A stretch of DNA of 64,000 nucleotides from Pseudomonas resinovorans NBRC 106553 (GTDB taxonomy: Bacteria; Pseudomonadota; Gammaproteobacteria; Pseudomonadales; Pseudomonadaceae). The notes under the pieces were generated by a model. The model was not told the DNA's origin. It was given only the letters and a program-made list of their open reading frames with translations, and did no database searches. How positions within the stretch are numbered: position 1 is the stretch's first letter; each line of letters starts with the position of its first letter. The DNA lies in the NCBI RefSeq assembly GCF_000412695.1, contig NC_021499.1, positions 1,860,001 to 1,924,000 of the forward strand, in the 5' to 3' direction. The position numbers were made by a program, and so were the translations under genes. Positions 54,032 to 62,618 of the stretch are shown one piece after another.

Positions 54032-54883
54032 ATGGACCGCCTGTCTACCCTGCTGTCGCAATTCGGCGTCCGCTCCAGGCTGTTCCACAGCGGCAAGCTG
54101 TGCGGCACGGCCACCTACGATGGCACCGACCAGCGCGGCCATATCCATTTGCTGCAGTCGGGCAGCCTCGGCCTGCGAGGTCTCCGCGGCGCCAACCAGT
54201 TGCTCACCCGGCCCAGCCTGATCTTCCTGTCCCGACCGACCTGGCACCAGCTCATTCCCGTGGAGCCCGAAGGCGCCCGGCTGCTGTGTGCCTCCATGGC
54301 CTTCGATGGTGGCGCCGACAACCCGGTGTCCGCCTCGCTGCCCGACCTGCTGGTACTGCCCCTCGACGAGCTGCCGCTGCTGGCCGATACCCTGAGATTG
54401 ATGTTCAGCGAGGCGGCGGACGGGCACTGCGGCCGGGAGGCGCTGCTCGATCGGTTGTTCGAGGTGCTGGTCATCCTGCTGCTGCGGTATCTGCTCGATG
54501 AGCGGAAGCTGAGCACCGGAATTATGGCCGGGCTGGCCGACCCGCGCCTGGCGCGCTCGCTGGTGCGCATGCACGAGATGCCCCAGCGGGCCTGGTCGGT
54601 GGCGGAGTTGGCGGCTGAGTCGAACATGTCGCGCACCGCCTATGCCGAGCATTTCCGCGCTGTCGTCGGCCAGACGCCGGCGGAGTACCTGCTGAGCTGG
54701 CGCATCAGCCTGGCGCAGAAGCGTTTGCGTGAGGGGCGGCCGATTGCGCTGATCGCCGATGAGGTGGGCTACGAAAGCCCGTCGGCGCTGGCCCGGGCGT
54801 TCCGCCGCAAGACCGGCAGCAGCCCCCGGGAGTGGTTGAAAGCCCGTGAGGATGCCGAGGGACGGATAGCGCAAAGAGCCTGA
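54032..54883 (+). CDS. AraC-family regulator, RclR-like
   Basis: This 283-residue protein has an N-terminal cupin-type sensor (HSGKLCGTATYDG, HIHLLQSGSL, RPSLIFLSRPTWHQL) and a C-terminal double HTH (WSVAELAAESNMSRTAYAEHF, LIADEVGYESPSALARAFRR). Length, layout and the MDRLSTLL start fit RclR, the reactive-chlorine sensor of E. coli (284 residues). Cys24 and Cys86 lie close to the redox-active pair of that protein (Cys21 and Cys89). The convergent neighbour is a DUF417 (RclC-type) gene. Assignment is by architecture and context; not certain. Confidence 0.72.
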   Translation: MDRLSTLLSQFGVRSRLFHSGKLCGTATYDGTDQRGHIHLLQSGSLGLRGLRGANQLLTRPSLIFLSRPTWHQLIPVEPEGARLLCASMAFDGGADNPVSASLPDLLVLPLDELPLLADTLRLMFSEAADGHCGREALLDRLFEVLVILLLRYLLDERKLSTGIMAGLADPRLARSLVRMHEMPQRAWSVAELAAESNMSRTAYAEHFRAVVGQTPAEYLLSWRISLAQKRLREGRPIALIADEVGYESPSALARAFRRKTGSSPREWLKAREDAEGRIAQRA

Positions 54884-54921
54884 ACGCGGCGGCGCGTCCA
54901 GGCCCTGTTCGGCGCGGCGGT

Positions 54922-55428
54922 TCAGCGGGTTTCCAGGCGGGTCAGGGAATGGCCGGCAACGAAGATGGAGAGGGCGAGCAGGCCCAGGTCTTTCAGCAGG
55001 AACTGGCCGGGCGCCACGCTGATGGCCGGGAAACCGAGGCTGGGCTCGATCACCCCGGGGGTGGAGAACATGAAGCTCAGCGTGGTGACGAACAGCCCGG
55101 CGGACAGCGCACCCCCCACCAGCGACAGCTTCGGCGACAGCAGTCTCCCGGCGATCAGCAGGCCGATGGAGACCTCCAGGACGCCCAGCATGCTGGAGAA
55201 GGTCCGCACGCTGAACAGCTCGTAGACCCAGCCCAACAGCGGGCTGTTGCTCACCAGTGGCACCAGCCCTTCGGCTTCGTACTGGGTGAACTTCATGCCG
55301 CCAAACCAGAAGTAGATGGCGGCGAGGGCGAAGTAGGCGCCGTAGATGCCCACGGCGGTGGTCAGGGTCCCGAGGGACGGATTGGCGGCGGCGGTGCGGT
55401 GTTGCTGGGTAAGAGTCGTGGTGTTCAT
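54922..55428 (-). CDS. DUF417-family membrane protein (RclC/YkgB-like)
   Basis: This 168-residue protein has four membrane helices and the DUF417 signature: FALAAIYFWFGGMKFTQYEAEG, LVSNSPLLGW, GVLEVSIGLL and TLSFMFSTPG. In E. coli RclC is an inner-membrane protein that contributes to survival of hypochlorite stress and is induced by RclR. GGAAG precedes the ATG. Here the gene faces the RclR-like gene tail to tail. Confidence 0.85.
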   Translation of the reverse strand: MNTTTLTQQHRTAAANPSLGTLTTAVGIYGAYFALAAIYFWFGGMKFTQYEAEGLVPLVSNSPLLGWVYELFSVRTFSSMLGVLEVSIGLLIAGRLLSPKLSLVGGALSAGLFVTTLSFMFSTPGVIEPSLGFPAISVAPGQFLLKDLGLLALSIFVAGHSLTRLETR

Positions 55429-55920
55429 CGTTGTGCTTCCCGTGTTCTGGCAAAGGGGCGTCCCGGCGATGGGACGGTGGTCAGGCTGTATGCGATCTGC
55501 GTGATGACGACCGGGTCGTCGCTGCGCGCCCCTCACGCCAGGGGCCGTCAGTCCATCCAGTTCGTGCTGTCGATGAGTCGTCTCCCGTTGGGCCGACGCG
55601 TTGTGCGTCTGCATGGAGAGAGTCTCGCCATCCGCCCCCTCCGCGTGGGTGCCGAACGTACGGAGTTCGATGCAGATCGTTCAGGCCGGCCAATGAAGCG
55701 CCGTCCCCGGAGCGTCCGAGGGAGGTAGGTGTGGCGGGGGAGTGATGCCTATTGGTGCATTGCACCAAGGTCGGGAGGAACTGCCCGATGGGCAGGGGGA
55801 GGGCACGCGGGCCCTCCGGCAACCTTCCAGGTCCAGGGTAGAGCCGCGTGTTGGACCGCCGCGGGTCTCAATCGATATCAGCGAACGCCGGCTCCTGTGC
55901 GCCGCTTCACGTGCGCGTGG
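55429..55920. other. 492-bp intergenic region, no gene supported
   Basis: The region holds the promoter of the DUF417 gene at its left and a perfect 17-bp palindrome at 55752-55768. The frames open here have no ribosome-binding site and read as arginine/proline/glycine-rich shadow sequence. Confidence 0.5.
55752..55768. promoter_or_regulatory. Perfect palindrome, candidate operator
   Basis: TTGGTGCATTGCACCAA is an 8-1-8 perfect inverted repeat standing 324 bp upstream of the DUF417 start and 153 bp past the end of the small gene at 55921. The half-sites GGTGC/GCACC are in the opposite order from NtrC boxes. Confidence 0.45.
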
Positions 55921-56151
55921 TCAGAAATCGATGCTCTGGTCCCACGGGTCGCTGCTCTTGCCGCGCCTGGCGCTCTGCCGGCGGTCCTGCTCGAAGCGGA
56001 TGGTCTGACGGCGATCGTCGTTCTTGCGCCGGTCGCCACCGCTACGGGTGTCGATCTTGAATACTGCCTTGCCCCGGGAAGTAGGCGAGCCGGTGGAGGG
56101 CTGCAAGGGTTCCAGGCTGAGTTCGAGGTTCGGCTTGTCGTCGGTGTTCAT
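55921..56151 (-). CDS. Small conserved charged protein
   Basis: This 76-residue soluble protein starts MNTDDKPNLELSLEPLQ, contains FKIDTRSGGDRRKNDDRRQ with several DRR motifs, and ends SSDPWDQSIDF. It is likely intrinsically disordered. The RSGGDRRKNDDRRQ pattern is common in short pseudomonad proteins of unknown function. The start was chosen at 56151 where the conserved-looking sequence begins. Confidence 0.65.
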   Translation of the reverse strand: MNTDDKPNLELSLEPLQPSTGSPTSRGKAVFKIDTRSGGDRRKNDDRRQTIRFEQDRRQSARRGKSSDPWDQSIDF

Positions 56152-56320
56152 CGCATCGCTCCACGGGGCTGGGCAATGAACTGAGGGTAGATGGGAGATT
56201 TTCCCCAAACCCGGGGGATGGCATGAGCGGGCGAATCGGGCGGCGGACGGGCTGCCGCAGGGGCGCGAGCGAATCGCTCACGCCTCCCTTGCCCGGCTTT
56301 GGCGGGTTTCTATGCCGCCC

Positions 56321-57109
56321 TCACTTAGGCCAGATATCGGTATCGAAGTACTGCTTCGACAGTTGCGTGTACTTGCCCGATTCGTACAGCTGCGTAAGGG
56401 CCAGGTCGATGCGCGCCTTGAGCGCGGTGTCGTCCTTGCGCAGGCCCGCCGCAACCCCCAGGCCGTACTTCAGCGGGTCCATCCTGACGCTGCCGGTGCC
56501 TTTCTCCTCGAACATCGCGCCGAGGTCGGATTTCAGAAAGTCGATGTTGCCGAGGTTGTCGAGGAACATGGCGTCGATACGGCCGGATACCAGGTCGGCG
56601 GTGCAGTCATCCTGGGTGTTGTAGAGGCGGATGTCCGAGGTCTTGCCGTAGGTGGCCTGGATGAACTCGGCGTTGGTGGTCGACACCTGCACGCCGATGG
56701 CCTTGCCCGCCAGCCCCTCGGGGGTCAGCGTCAGTTGCGTGTCCTTCGGGGCCACGAACACCCCGGTGGTTTCGTAGTACGGACGGGAGTAGGCGATGAC
56801 TTTCTGGCGTTCCGGGCTGATCCCCATCGAGTTGAAGATCACGTCGAACTTCTTCGCCAGCAGGGCGGGAATGATGCCGTCCCAGGCCACTTCCTTGATT
56901 TCGCACTTGGCCTTCATCTGTTCGCAGAGCGCGCGGATCAGGTCGGGTTCGAACCCGGCGAACTGCCCGGAGGGAGTCTTCAGCAGAAAGGGCGGATAAG
57001 GCTCCGCGGCCACACCGAAGCTCAGCGTTTCCTCCGCTGAAGCCGAAACAGAACTCAAGGTCATACCGATAGCGGCGAACAAGGTCAGAGTACGGAGCAT
57101 TCGTTTCAT
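56321..57109 (-). CDS. Periplasmic amino-acid-type solute-binding protein
   Basis: This 262-residue protein has a signal peptide (cleavage after SASA) and an SBP_bac_3 fold: LSFGVAAEPYPPFLLKTPSG, GFEPDLIRALCEQM, WDGIIPALLAKKFDVIFNSM and GKAIGVQVSTTN. A single Cys pair (CEQMKAKC) may form a disulphide. It belongs with polar amino acid or opine ABC importers but no permease or ATPase gene lies beside it. It is 67 bp downstream of the dehydrogenase operon, so its ligand may be that operon's substrate. Confidence 0.87.
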   Translation of the reverse strand: MKRMLRTLTLFAAIGMTLSSVSASAEETLSFGVAAEPYPPFLLKTPSGQFAGFEPDLIRALCEQMKAKCEIKEVAWDGIIPALLAKKFDVIFNSMGISPERQKVIAYSRPYYETTGVFVAPKDTQLTLTPEGLAGKAIGVQVSTTNAEFIQATYGKTSDIRLYNTQDDCTADLVSGRIDAMFLDNLGNIDFLKSDLGAMFEEKGTGSVRMDPLKYGLGVAAGLRKDDTALKARIDLALTQLYESGKYTQLSKQYFDTDIWPK

Positions 57110-57176
57110 GGCGAGTACCTCTTTCGGGAGGAAGGCGACAGGCTTCGGTTATGTGCAACTGTTCAACGAGGTTGTT

Positions 57177-58346
57177 TCAGGCTGCGGGGACGGGCAACGA
57201 CAGCCAGCCCTGGATCCTCTGCCAGTCCGACTCGAGGGCGGCGAAACGCGAGAGGGAAAGGGTGGAAAGGTCGGCGAAACTGCACTGCCCATCGACGACG
57301 AGATCGCGAATGGCGTGGCCGCTGGCCGGCGAGAGGCCGAAGCCGACGCCGGACATTGTGGCCACGGTGAGGTTCTCCAGTGCGGCGGGACGGTCGATGA
57401 CCGGGCGGCCGTCCGGGGTGTTTTCGATGAACCCCGCCCAGCTGCGAATCATGCGTTTGTGCGCGATTTTCGGGAAGAGCTCGGCGAGCCGTTTGGCGAT
57501 GTTGCATTGCAGAGGCGTCGACTGCGGTCGGGTGCCGTGCAGGTCGGCCAGCTCGACCCATTCGTGGGGGCCGCCGCCATAGGCCAGGTTGCCCCGCAGG
57601 GTTTGCCGGCCATACAGGCCATTGCCATCCACACCGCCCACCTCGATCAACGGCAGAGGCTCGGTGACGATCATTTCGGCGCGTGCGGTGACCAGGGGAA
57701 TCTCCACCCCGAGCTGGGCCGCCAGCTCGCCGGTGTGCGGGCCGGCGGCGATCACCAACTGGTCGCAGGCGATCAGGCCATGGGAAGTGTGCACGCCGGT
57801 CACGCGGCCGCCTTGGCGAGCGAAACCGGTGACCGGGCAGTGCTCGACAACGCGGCCGCCGAGATTCTGCAGCGCCCAGGCATAGGCCTGTAGCGTGCGG
57901 TGTGGGTTGGCGTGGCCGCCGAGGTGGTAGTAGTAGCCGGCCAGCACGTTATCGCCGGCAAAGGGGACGAGATCGCGGACCTGTTGCGGGTCCAGGCGGT
58001 CGGCGCGCATCCCGTGGAAGGCGATTTCGTCGACGACCTTCAGGTCCAGGGAAAGCTGGTGCTCGTTGAGGGCGATGCTGATCCGGTCCGGGCGATACTC
58101 GGTCGGATACTCCAGCAGTTCGTCCAGCATCGGCCAGAGCCGTTGTTCCTCGAGGAACAGCGGGCTGTGATGGTGCGAGCAACCGCCGCCGTTGCGCCCG
58201 GAGGCACCCCAGCCGATCAGGCCCGCCTCGAGGACGAGCACATCGACCCCGTCCCGTGCCAGCCACCAGGCGGCGCTCAGCCCGGTCACGCCTCCACCCA
58301 CGATTACGACGGACGCACCCTTGGGCGAATTCGCAAGTCTGTGCAT
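57177..58346 (-). CDS. FAD-dependent DAO-family dehydrogenase (beta subunit-like)
   Basis: This 389-residue protein has a GGGVTGLSAAWWLARDG dinucleotide fold, GRNGGGCSHH after the FAD loop, HANPHRTLQAYAWAL, and a closing NLTVATMSGVGFGLSPASG. These mark the glycine/D-amino-acid oxidase group. The start at 58346, after AGGG, is preferred over an ATG seven codons earlier that overlaps the preceding gene. It lies 4 bp after the alpha-subunit stop, so the two probably form one complex, as in heteromeric D-hydroxyproline or opine dehydrogenases. Confidence 0.82.
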   Translation of the reverse strand: MHRLANSPKGASVVIVGGGVTGLSAAWWLARDGVDVLVLEAGLIGWGASGRNGGGCSHHHSPLFLEEQRLWPMLDELLEYPTEYRPDRISIALNEHQLSLDLKVVDEIAFHGMRADRLDPQQVRDLVPFAGDNVLAGYYYHLGGHANPHRTLQAYAWALQNLGGRVVEHCPVTGFARQGGRVTGVHTSHGLIACDQLVIAAGPHTGELAAQLGVEIPLVTARAEMIVTEPLPLIEVGGVDGNGLYGRQTLRGNLAYGGGPHEWVELADLHGTRPQSTPLQCNIAKRLAELFPKIAHKRMIRSWAGFIENTPDGRPVIDRPAALENLTVATMSGVGFGLSPASGHAIRDLVVDGQCSFADLSTLSLSRFAALESDWQRIQGWLSLPVPAA

Positions 58347-58350
58347 CGTC

Positions 58351-60003
58351 TCAGCCCTCGTTGTCATGCAGTGAGTGGGGTTGCCCGGGCGTTTCCTGTG
58401 GGCGCCTGGCCGTGGTCTGCTGCCCGGCGCAGAGCCAGAACGGCGTCCACTGCGACGGCATGTCGAACCACGCATCCCATCGGTCTTGCATCTGCGGCAC
58501 CTCCTCGATCTGCCCGGCCTGGCGCAGCGACAGTGGGCGGACGGGCGGGCGGAACGACGCCAGGGCGATCTCGGCGACGCTCACCCCCGAGTCGAGGCTG
58601 AGCAGCCCGGCCACCTGTTCACGGCAACGGCGTCCTTGGCAGGGCCCCATGCAGGCGCGGGTGAGGCGCTTGGTCACGTCCGGATTGGGCGAGTCCTTGT
58701 AGCTGCCCGGAATCGCGACGGCAGGGGGCCACCCGAGGTAGCGGGGCGGTTGCTGACCGATGATTTCGCGGGCGGTCACCTCTTCGCAGAGGCAGATGTA
58801 CGGTTCGTTCTGCGCATGCAGCGCCGAGGCCCGCACCCAGTCCGCGCGGCGGGCGGCGATATCGCCGGCCGGCAGGTCGGGCAGCACTGCTTCTTCATCC
58901 TGCTCGATCTCGACACCCAGTGCGGCCAGGGCGGTCTGCGCGGCGATCCGGCCTTCGCGCCGGGCGATGTCCTCGTCGAGGCTTTTCGACGACCAGGCAC
59001 CGGCGCAGTCGCCGGCCACCAGGACGTACGGCAACGAGGTGCGCAGCGCGGCGTCCGTGTCGGCGACGTGGCCACCGCGCTCGGCCTTGAACGAGGTGCT
59101 GCACCCCGCCGACTCCACCAGCTCGATGGCGGGTATGGCGGCCACGCCGAGCAGCACGCTGTCGCACTCGATTTCGCGTTGGGCGCCGTCGACGCGGTGG
59201 CCCGCCGAATCGACCGCCACCACGCTGACCCGCTTGACGCCCAAGGCATCGCCGCCGGCCTCGGCAATCACATGCCCGGTCAGCACCTGGGCGCCCTGTT
59301 CCACCAGCAGGCCGAGCAAGGCTGCATCGCCGCTCACCTCGGCGGCCTGCTCGACGATCGCGGCGATCCGTACACCCTTGCCGCTGAGGGCATGGGCGGT
59401 TGCCAGGGCGTGGGTGTCGCTGCCCAGCACCACGGCGATGCGCGACTCCAGCGCGCCATAGACCGTGGCCAGCCGGTGGGCGGCGCTGATGCCCATGACG
59501 CCGGGACGCTGCCAGCCGTCGAAGGCCAGGCCCATGTCCCGTCGTCCGGCGGCGACAATCACCTGGCGAAAGCGCAGCAGATAGGCGTTTTCGTCATCGG
59601 CCAGGCCTGCGACGGCGCCCGCTATCCAGGCCCGTGTGGGTTGTTGCGGGAACAGCCCCCAGACGGCGGTCCCGAGCCTGACGTCGACACCGGCTTCCAG
59701 CGCCTCGGCGATCTCCGGGCGGGCCTCGAGCAGGGTGTTGAGCACGCTGTTACGGTTGCTCACCGCCGCGCCCATCCGTCCACCGAAATGCAGCGGGACC
59801 TCTTCCCCCATGGTTTCCAGGGGGACCGGGTTCTCGTCCACCAGGGTGACGTTCAGGCCATGTCCGGCGGCGGTCAGGGCGGCGGCGAGCCCCGCCGGGC
59901 CCGCGCCGACGATGAGGATATCGGTCTCGTCCCTGATCGGCGGCGCCTTGCCAGCTACCGATGCGGGGTCGTAGTAGAGCGCTTGCTCGGGATGTCGTGT
60001 CAC
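58351..60003 (-). CDS. FAD/NAD-binding oxidoreductase with C-terminal [2Fe-2S] BFD-like domain (alpha subunit-like)
   Basis: This 550-residue protein has an N-terminal pyridine-nucleotide-disulphide-oxidoreductase fold (DILIVGAGPAGLAAALTAAGHG), a second nucleotide fold and YVLVAGDCAG. Then comes a cysteine cluster CLCEEVT plus CMGPCQGRRC (CxC, then Cx3CxxxxC), as in the BFD-like iron-sulphur domain of opine oxidase and hydroxyproline dehydrogenase alpha subunits. A GTG start at 60003 is chosen because GGGAGG lies just upstream. It is the middle gene of three. Confidence 0.85.
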   Translation of the reverse strand: MTRHPEQALYYDPASVAGKAPPIRDETDILIVGAGPAGLAAALTAAGHGLNVTLVDENPVPLETMGEEVPLHFGGRMGAAVSNRNSVLNTLLEARPEIAEALEAGVDVRLGTAVWGLFPQQPTRAWIAGAVAGLADDENAYLLRFRQVIVAAGRRDMGLAFDGWQRPGVMGISAAHRLATVYGALESRIAVVLGSDTHALATAHALSGKGVRIAAIVEQAAEVSGDAALLGLLVEQGAQVLTGHVIAEAGGDALGVKRVSVVAVDSAGHRVDGAQREIECDSVLLGVAAIPAIELVESAGCSTSFKAERGGHVADTDAALRTSLPYVLVAGDCAGAWSSKSLDEDIARREGRIAAQTALAALGVEIEQDEEAVLPDLPAGDIAARRADWVRASALHAQNEPYICLCEEVTAREIIGQQPPRYLGWPPAVAIPGSYKDSPNPDVTKRLTRACMGPCQGRRCREQVAGLLSLDSGVSVAEIALASFRPPVRPLSLRQAGQIEEVPQMQDRWDAWFDMPSQWTPFWLCAGQQTTARRPQETPGQPHSLHDNEG

Positions 60004-60054
60004 CGTATTCCCTCCCTGATGCCGTGGGTGTGCGAAATGAGGCGTGGGTATCAC

Positions 60055-61401
60055 CTAGAACAGCGAGGAGGGCGGCTTGACGTCGCCCTCGGCAAAGCGC
60101 GACAGGCGTAGTTGGCGCATGTCCAGCCCCGGATCGCCGGTGTGGATCCAGTCGGCCAGTGTCTTGCCCACGATCGGGCCCATGGCGAAGCCGTGGCCGC
60201 AGAAGCCGGTTGCCACGGCCAGGCCGCGCGGCGACGTCTGCGCGTCGATGACCGGAATGCCGTCCGGCAAGACATCGATACCGCCCGCCCATTGCTCGAC
60301 GATCTGCGTGTTCGCCTGGTAGGGGAAGGCGTCCTTGAGCGCGCGCAGCGCCGTTCGCAGGCCTTTGCCATTGGGTGGGGTAAAGGGCTCGCGCTGGTGG
60401 ATACCGGGGCCGAGCTTTGAAGCTTCCGACCACGGCATGCGCTGCCGCAGATCCGTCAGGCAGGCGCCGTTCAGGTTGAAGCGGAACGACTTGCGGTGCG
60501 CCCAGAGCGAGGGCGCGTACCAGTGCAGGGCGCGCAGGTGGCCGAGCGTCATGTCCACGTCCACATGGGCGTCGTCGGCAATGTTGAAGCTGCCGTCGAC
60601 GCGCTGGCGGAAGCCCACGCCGTTGGCGATGGTGGAGATGCCGCTCAGGGCGGGGCCCGGCGTGGTCCTGGCCACGGTGCCCCTGACCAGTTGTTGCGGC
60701 AGGGAGATACCGAGCAGGCGCAGCAGGCGGAAGGTGGTGATGCCGGCAGCGCAGACCACGGCTTTCGCCTTCACGTAGCCCCGTTCGGTTTCAACGCCCA
60801 CCACCTGCCCGGCGGCGACGTCGATGCCCCTGGCGCCGCAGTGCTCGACGATGCGCACGCCGAGTTCCCGGGCGCGCATCGCGAAGGCGCGCGCCACCTG
60901 TGTGGGCTCGGCCTGTCCGTCGCTGGCGGTGAACAGGCCGCCCAGTTGCGGGACTGCATAGCCCGGCAGCTTGCGCTCCACCTCGCGCGGCGAAAGCATC
61001 ACCGTATCGACTGAAAAGCTCCGGGCAACCGACAGCCAGGACTCGTAGCCCGCCCGCTCGGCCTCGTTGCCGGCAACGAACAGGCAGCCGTCGTTGCGCC
61101 AGCCGAGGTCTGCCTGGAGTTCGCGTTCCAGCTCGCGCCAGATGCCGATGCTGGCTTGCATCAGGGGCACTTCGGCTTCGTCGCGCGATTGCTGGCGCAC
61201 GAAGCCCCAGGCCCGTGACGACTGCTGGCCCGCCAACAGGCTTTTCTCGAGGAGCAGCACCTTGGCGCCCGCCTTGCCGAGGTAGTAGGCACAGGCACAG
61301 CCCATCAGCCCACCGCCGATGATGGCGACATCCACTTCATCGGGCAGGCGGTCGTCGCGAGGGATCGAGAGGGCGGCAAATGCCGCTTCTGGACTGTTCA
61401 T
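60055..61401 (-). CDS. FAD-dependent DAO-family oxidoreductase
   Basis: This 448-residue protein has VAIIGGGLMGCACAYYLGKAG for FAD binding, SSRAWGFVRQQSRDEAEVP, GGLFTASDGQAEPTQVARAF and a C-terminal GLAVATGFCGHGFAMGPIVG. It is first in the operon, 51 bp before the alpha subunit. It is related to but clearly different from the second DAO gene at 57177, so the two could act on different substrates or form alternative beta subunits. No strong Shine-Dalgarno site is seen before the start. It is divergent from a LysR gene. Confidence 0.85.
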   Translation of the reverse strand: MNSPEAAFAALSIPRDDRLPDEVDVAIIGGGLMGCACAYYLGKAGAKVLLLEKSLLAGQQSSRAWGFVRQQSRDEAEVPLMQASIGIWRELERELQADLGWRNDGCLFVAGNEAERAGYESWLSVARSFSVDTVMLSPREVERKLPGYAVPQLGGLFTASDGQAEPTQVARAFAMRARELGVRIVEHCGARGIDVAAGQVVGVETERGYVKAKAVVCAAGITTFRLLRLLGISLPQQLVRGTVARTTPGPALSGISTIANGVGFRQRVDGSFNIADDAHVDVDMTLGHLRALHWYAPSLWAHRKSFRFNLNGACLTDLRQRMPWSEASKLGPGIHQREPFTPPNGKGLRTALRALKDAFPYQANTQIVEQWAGGIDVLPDGIPVIDAQTSPRGLAVATGFCGHGFAMGPIVGKTLADWIHTGDPGLDMRQLRLSRFAEGDVKPPSSLF

Positions 61402-61528
61402 GAGGGGCACCGGTAGATTGTGGGCGGCGCGTCGTCGCGCGCCGGCGTCTGGCCCAAGAATGTGCCCCGGACGGCCGAAAGATAAGTGACGTATCGGCAT
61501 TTATCCCATGTGAGGAACGCATAGAACG

Positions 61529-62404
61529 ATGAGTCGCCAGCTGCCATCCATCGAGCTTCTGCAGGCGTTCCTGACCGTGGCCAAGACCGGCAACTTCGGC
61601 AAGGCCGGCGAGCAGCTCCACCTCAGCCAGAGCGCCGTTAGCCGCCAGGTGGCGCAGCTGGAGAGAAGCCTGGACAGCCGCCTGTTCGAGCGGCACACAC
61701 GCAAGATCGTGCTGACCGCCGCCGGCACGTCGCTGGTGCCGGTTGCCGAGCAGGTCATCGGCCTGCTCTCGGATGCCTCGCACATGCTCGCCACGGCGGG
61801 GCGAAGCGTGAGCCTGCGGGCGCACCCGACCATGGCGACGCGCTGGCTGATTCCACGGCTGAGCGACTTCTATCGCCTGAATCCGGACGTCACCGTCAGC
61901 GTCGACACGGCCTATCAGAGCTTTCCCGACTTCGCCTTCGAATCGATCGACGCGATGATCACCTACGGCACCGCCACCTGGCCCGACTTCGAAGCGCTGG
62001 AGCTGTGGGAGGAGGAGCTGATCCCGGTGTGCGCGCCGGCCTTGCTCGCTGGCACCACCACGGAAGAAGTGCTCAAGACCGGGCGCTTGGTCGACGGCAG
62101 CATGGATCGCCTGGACTGGCGCCGCTGGGACGAGCTGTACCCGGGCTCGACAGGGTCCAATAACGGCCACCTGACCTTCGATACCCTGGAATCGGCCATC
62201 GTCGCCACCACCTGCGGCCAGGGCATCGCCCTGGTCGACCCCGTCATCACCCGCGATGAACTGCACCGCCAGCAACTGACCCGCGTCCACCCCGGCAACA
62301 TCACCACCGGCGCGCGCTACACCCTGGTCTACCCCAAACGCGTGAAGCGCTCCCGCGGCTTTGCGGAGTTCCTCGAGTGGCTGGAGCAGGAAGTGGCTGG
62401 CTGA
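61529..62404 (+). CDS. LysR-family regulator (GcvA-like) divergent from the dehydrogenase operon
   Basis: This 291-residue protein has an HTH (LPSIELLQAFLTVAKTGNF, LHLSQSAVSRQVAQLERSL) and an effector domain with LRAHPTMATRWLIPRLSDF, the GcvA-type pattern. It is 127 bp from the divergent dehydrogenase start and probably governs that operon in response to its substrate. Confidence 0.9.
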   Translation: MSRQLPSIELLQAFLTVAKTGNFGKAGEQLHLSQSAVSRQVAQLERSLDSRLFERHTRKIVLTAAGTSLVPVAEQVIGLLSDASHMLATAGRSVSLRAHPTMATRWLIPRLSDFYRLNPDVTVSVDTAYQSFPDFAFESIDAMITYGTATWPDFEALELWEEELIPVCAPALLAGTTTEEVLKTGRLVDGSMDRLDWRRWDELYPGSTGSNNGHLTFDTLESAIVATTCGQGIALVDPVITRDELHRQQLTRVHPGNITTGARYTLVYPKRVKRSRGFAEFLEWLEQEVAG

Positions 62405-62427
62405 CGCTCGTATTCCACGCTCGGACT

Positions 62428-62525
62428 TGATGGGTTTCGCAGGCTCTGCGGAGCGCCGCCCGACCCATCCTACGAGGCAGCCAACGGACTATTCGTAGGA
62501 TGGGTAGAGCGCAGCGAAACCCATG
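62428..62525. repeat. Paired GTAGGATGGG-type repeats in opposite orientation
   Basis: Two units face each other. The first (62428-62472) runs TGATGGGTTTCGC to CCCATCCTAC. The second (62495-62525) starts GTAGGATGGGTAGAGCGCAG and ends GAAACCCATG. Together they can form a large inverted repeat between the LysR gene and tenA. Confidence 0.65.
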
Positions 62526-62618
62526 CGGTCGGTGTGGTGGCTCGCCAGCCCCCCAATTGCACCCCTCGCACTCGAACTCGGGTACCTTGACGCCGTTTAT
62601 GCAATGGAGCGTTGAACC

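Noticed and set aside
52991..54883. A 630-codon fusion of an extra N-terminal region with the AraC regulator
   Set aside because: The first 347 codons are the antisense of the LysR gene at 53009-53893; the real regulator starts at 54032.
55752..55768. NtrC-binding site
   Set aside because: NtrC sites read TGCACC-N-GGTGCA; here the half-sites are in the reverse order (GGTGCA...TGCACC) and no sigma-54 promoter is evident nearby.
62405..62618. TPP riboswitch upstream of tenA
   Set aside because: The leader has only the GTAGGATGGG repeats and lacks the conserved CTGAGA and ACC...GATC-type segments of the thi-box.
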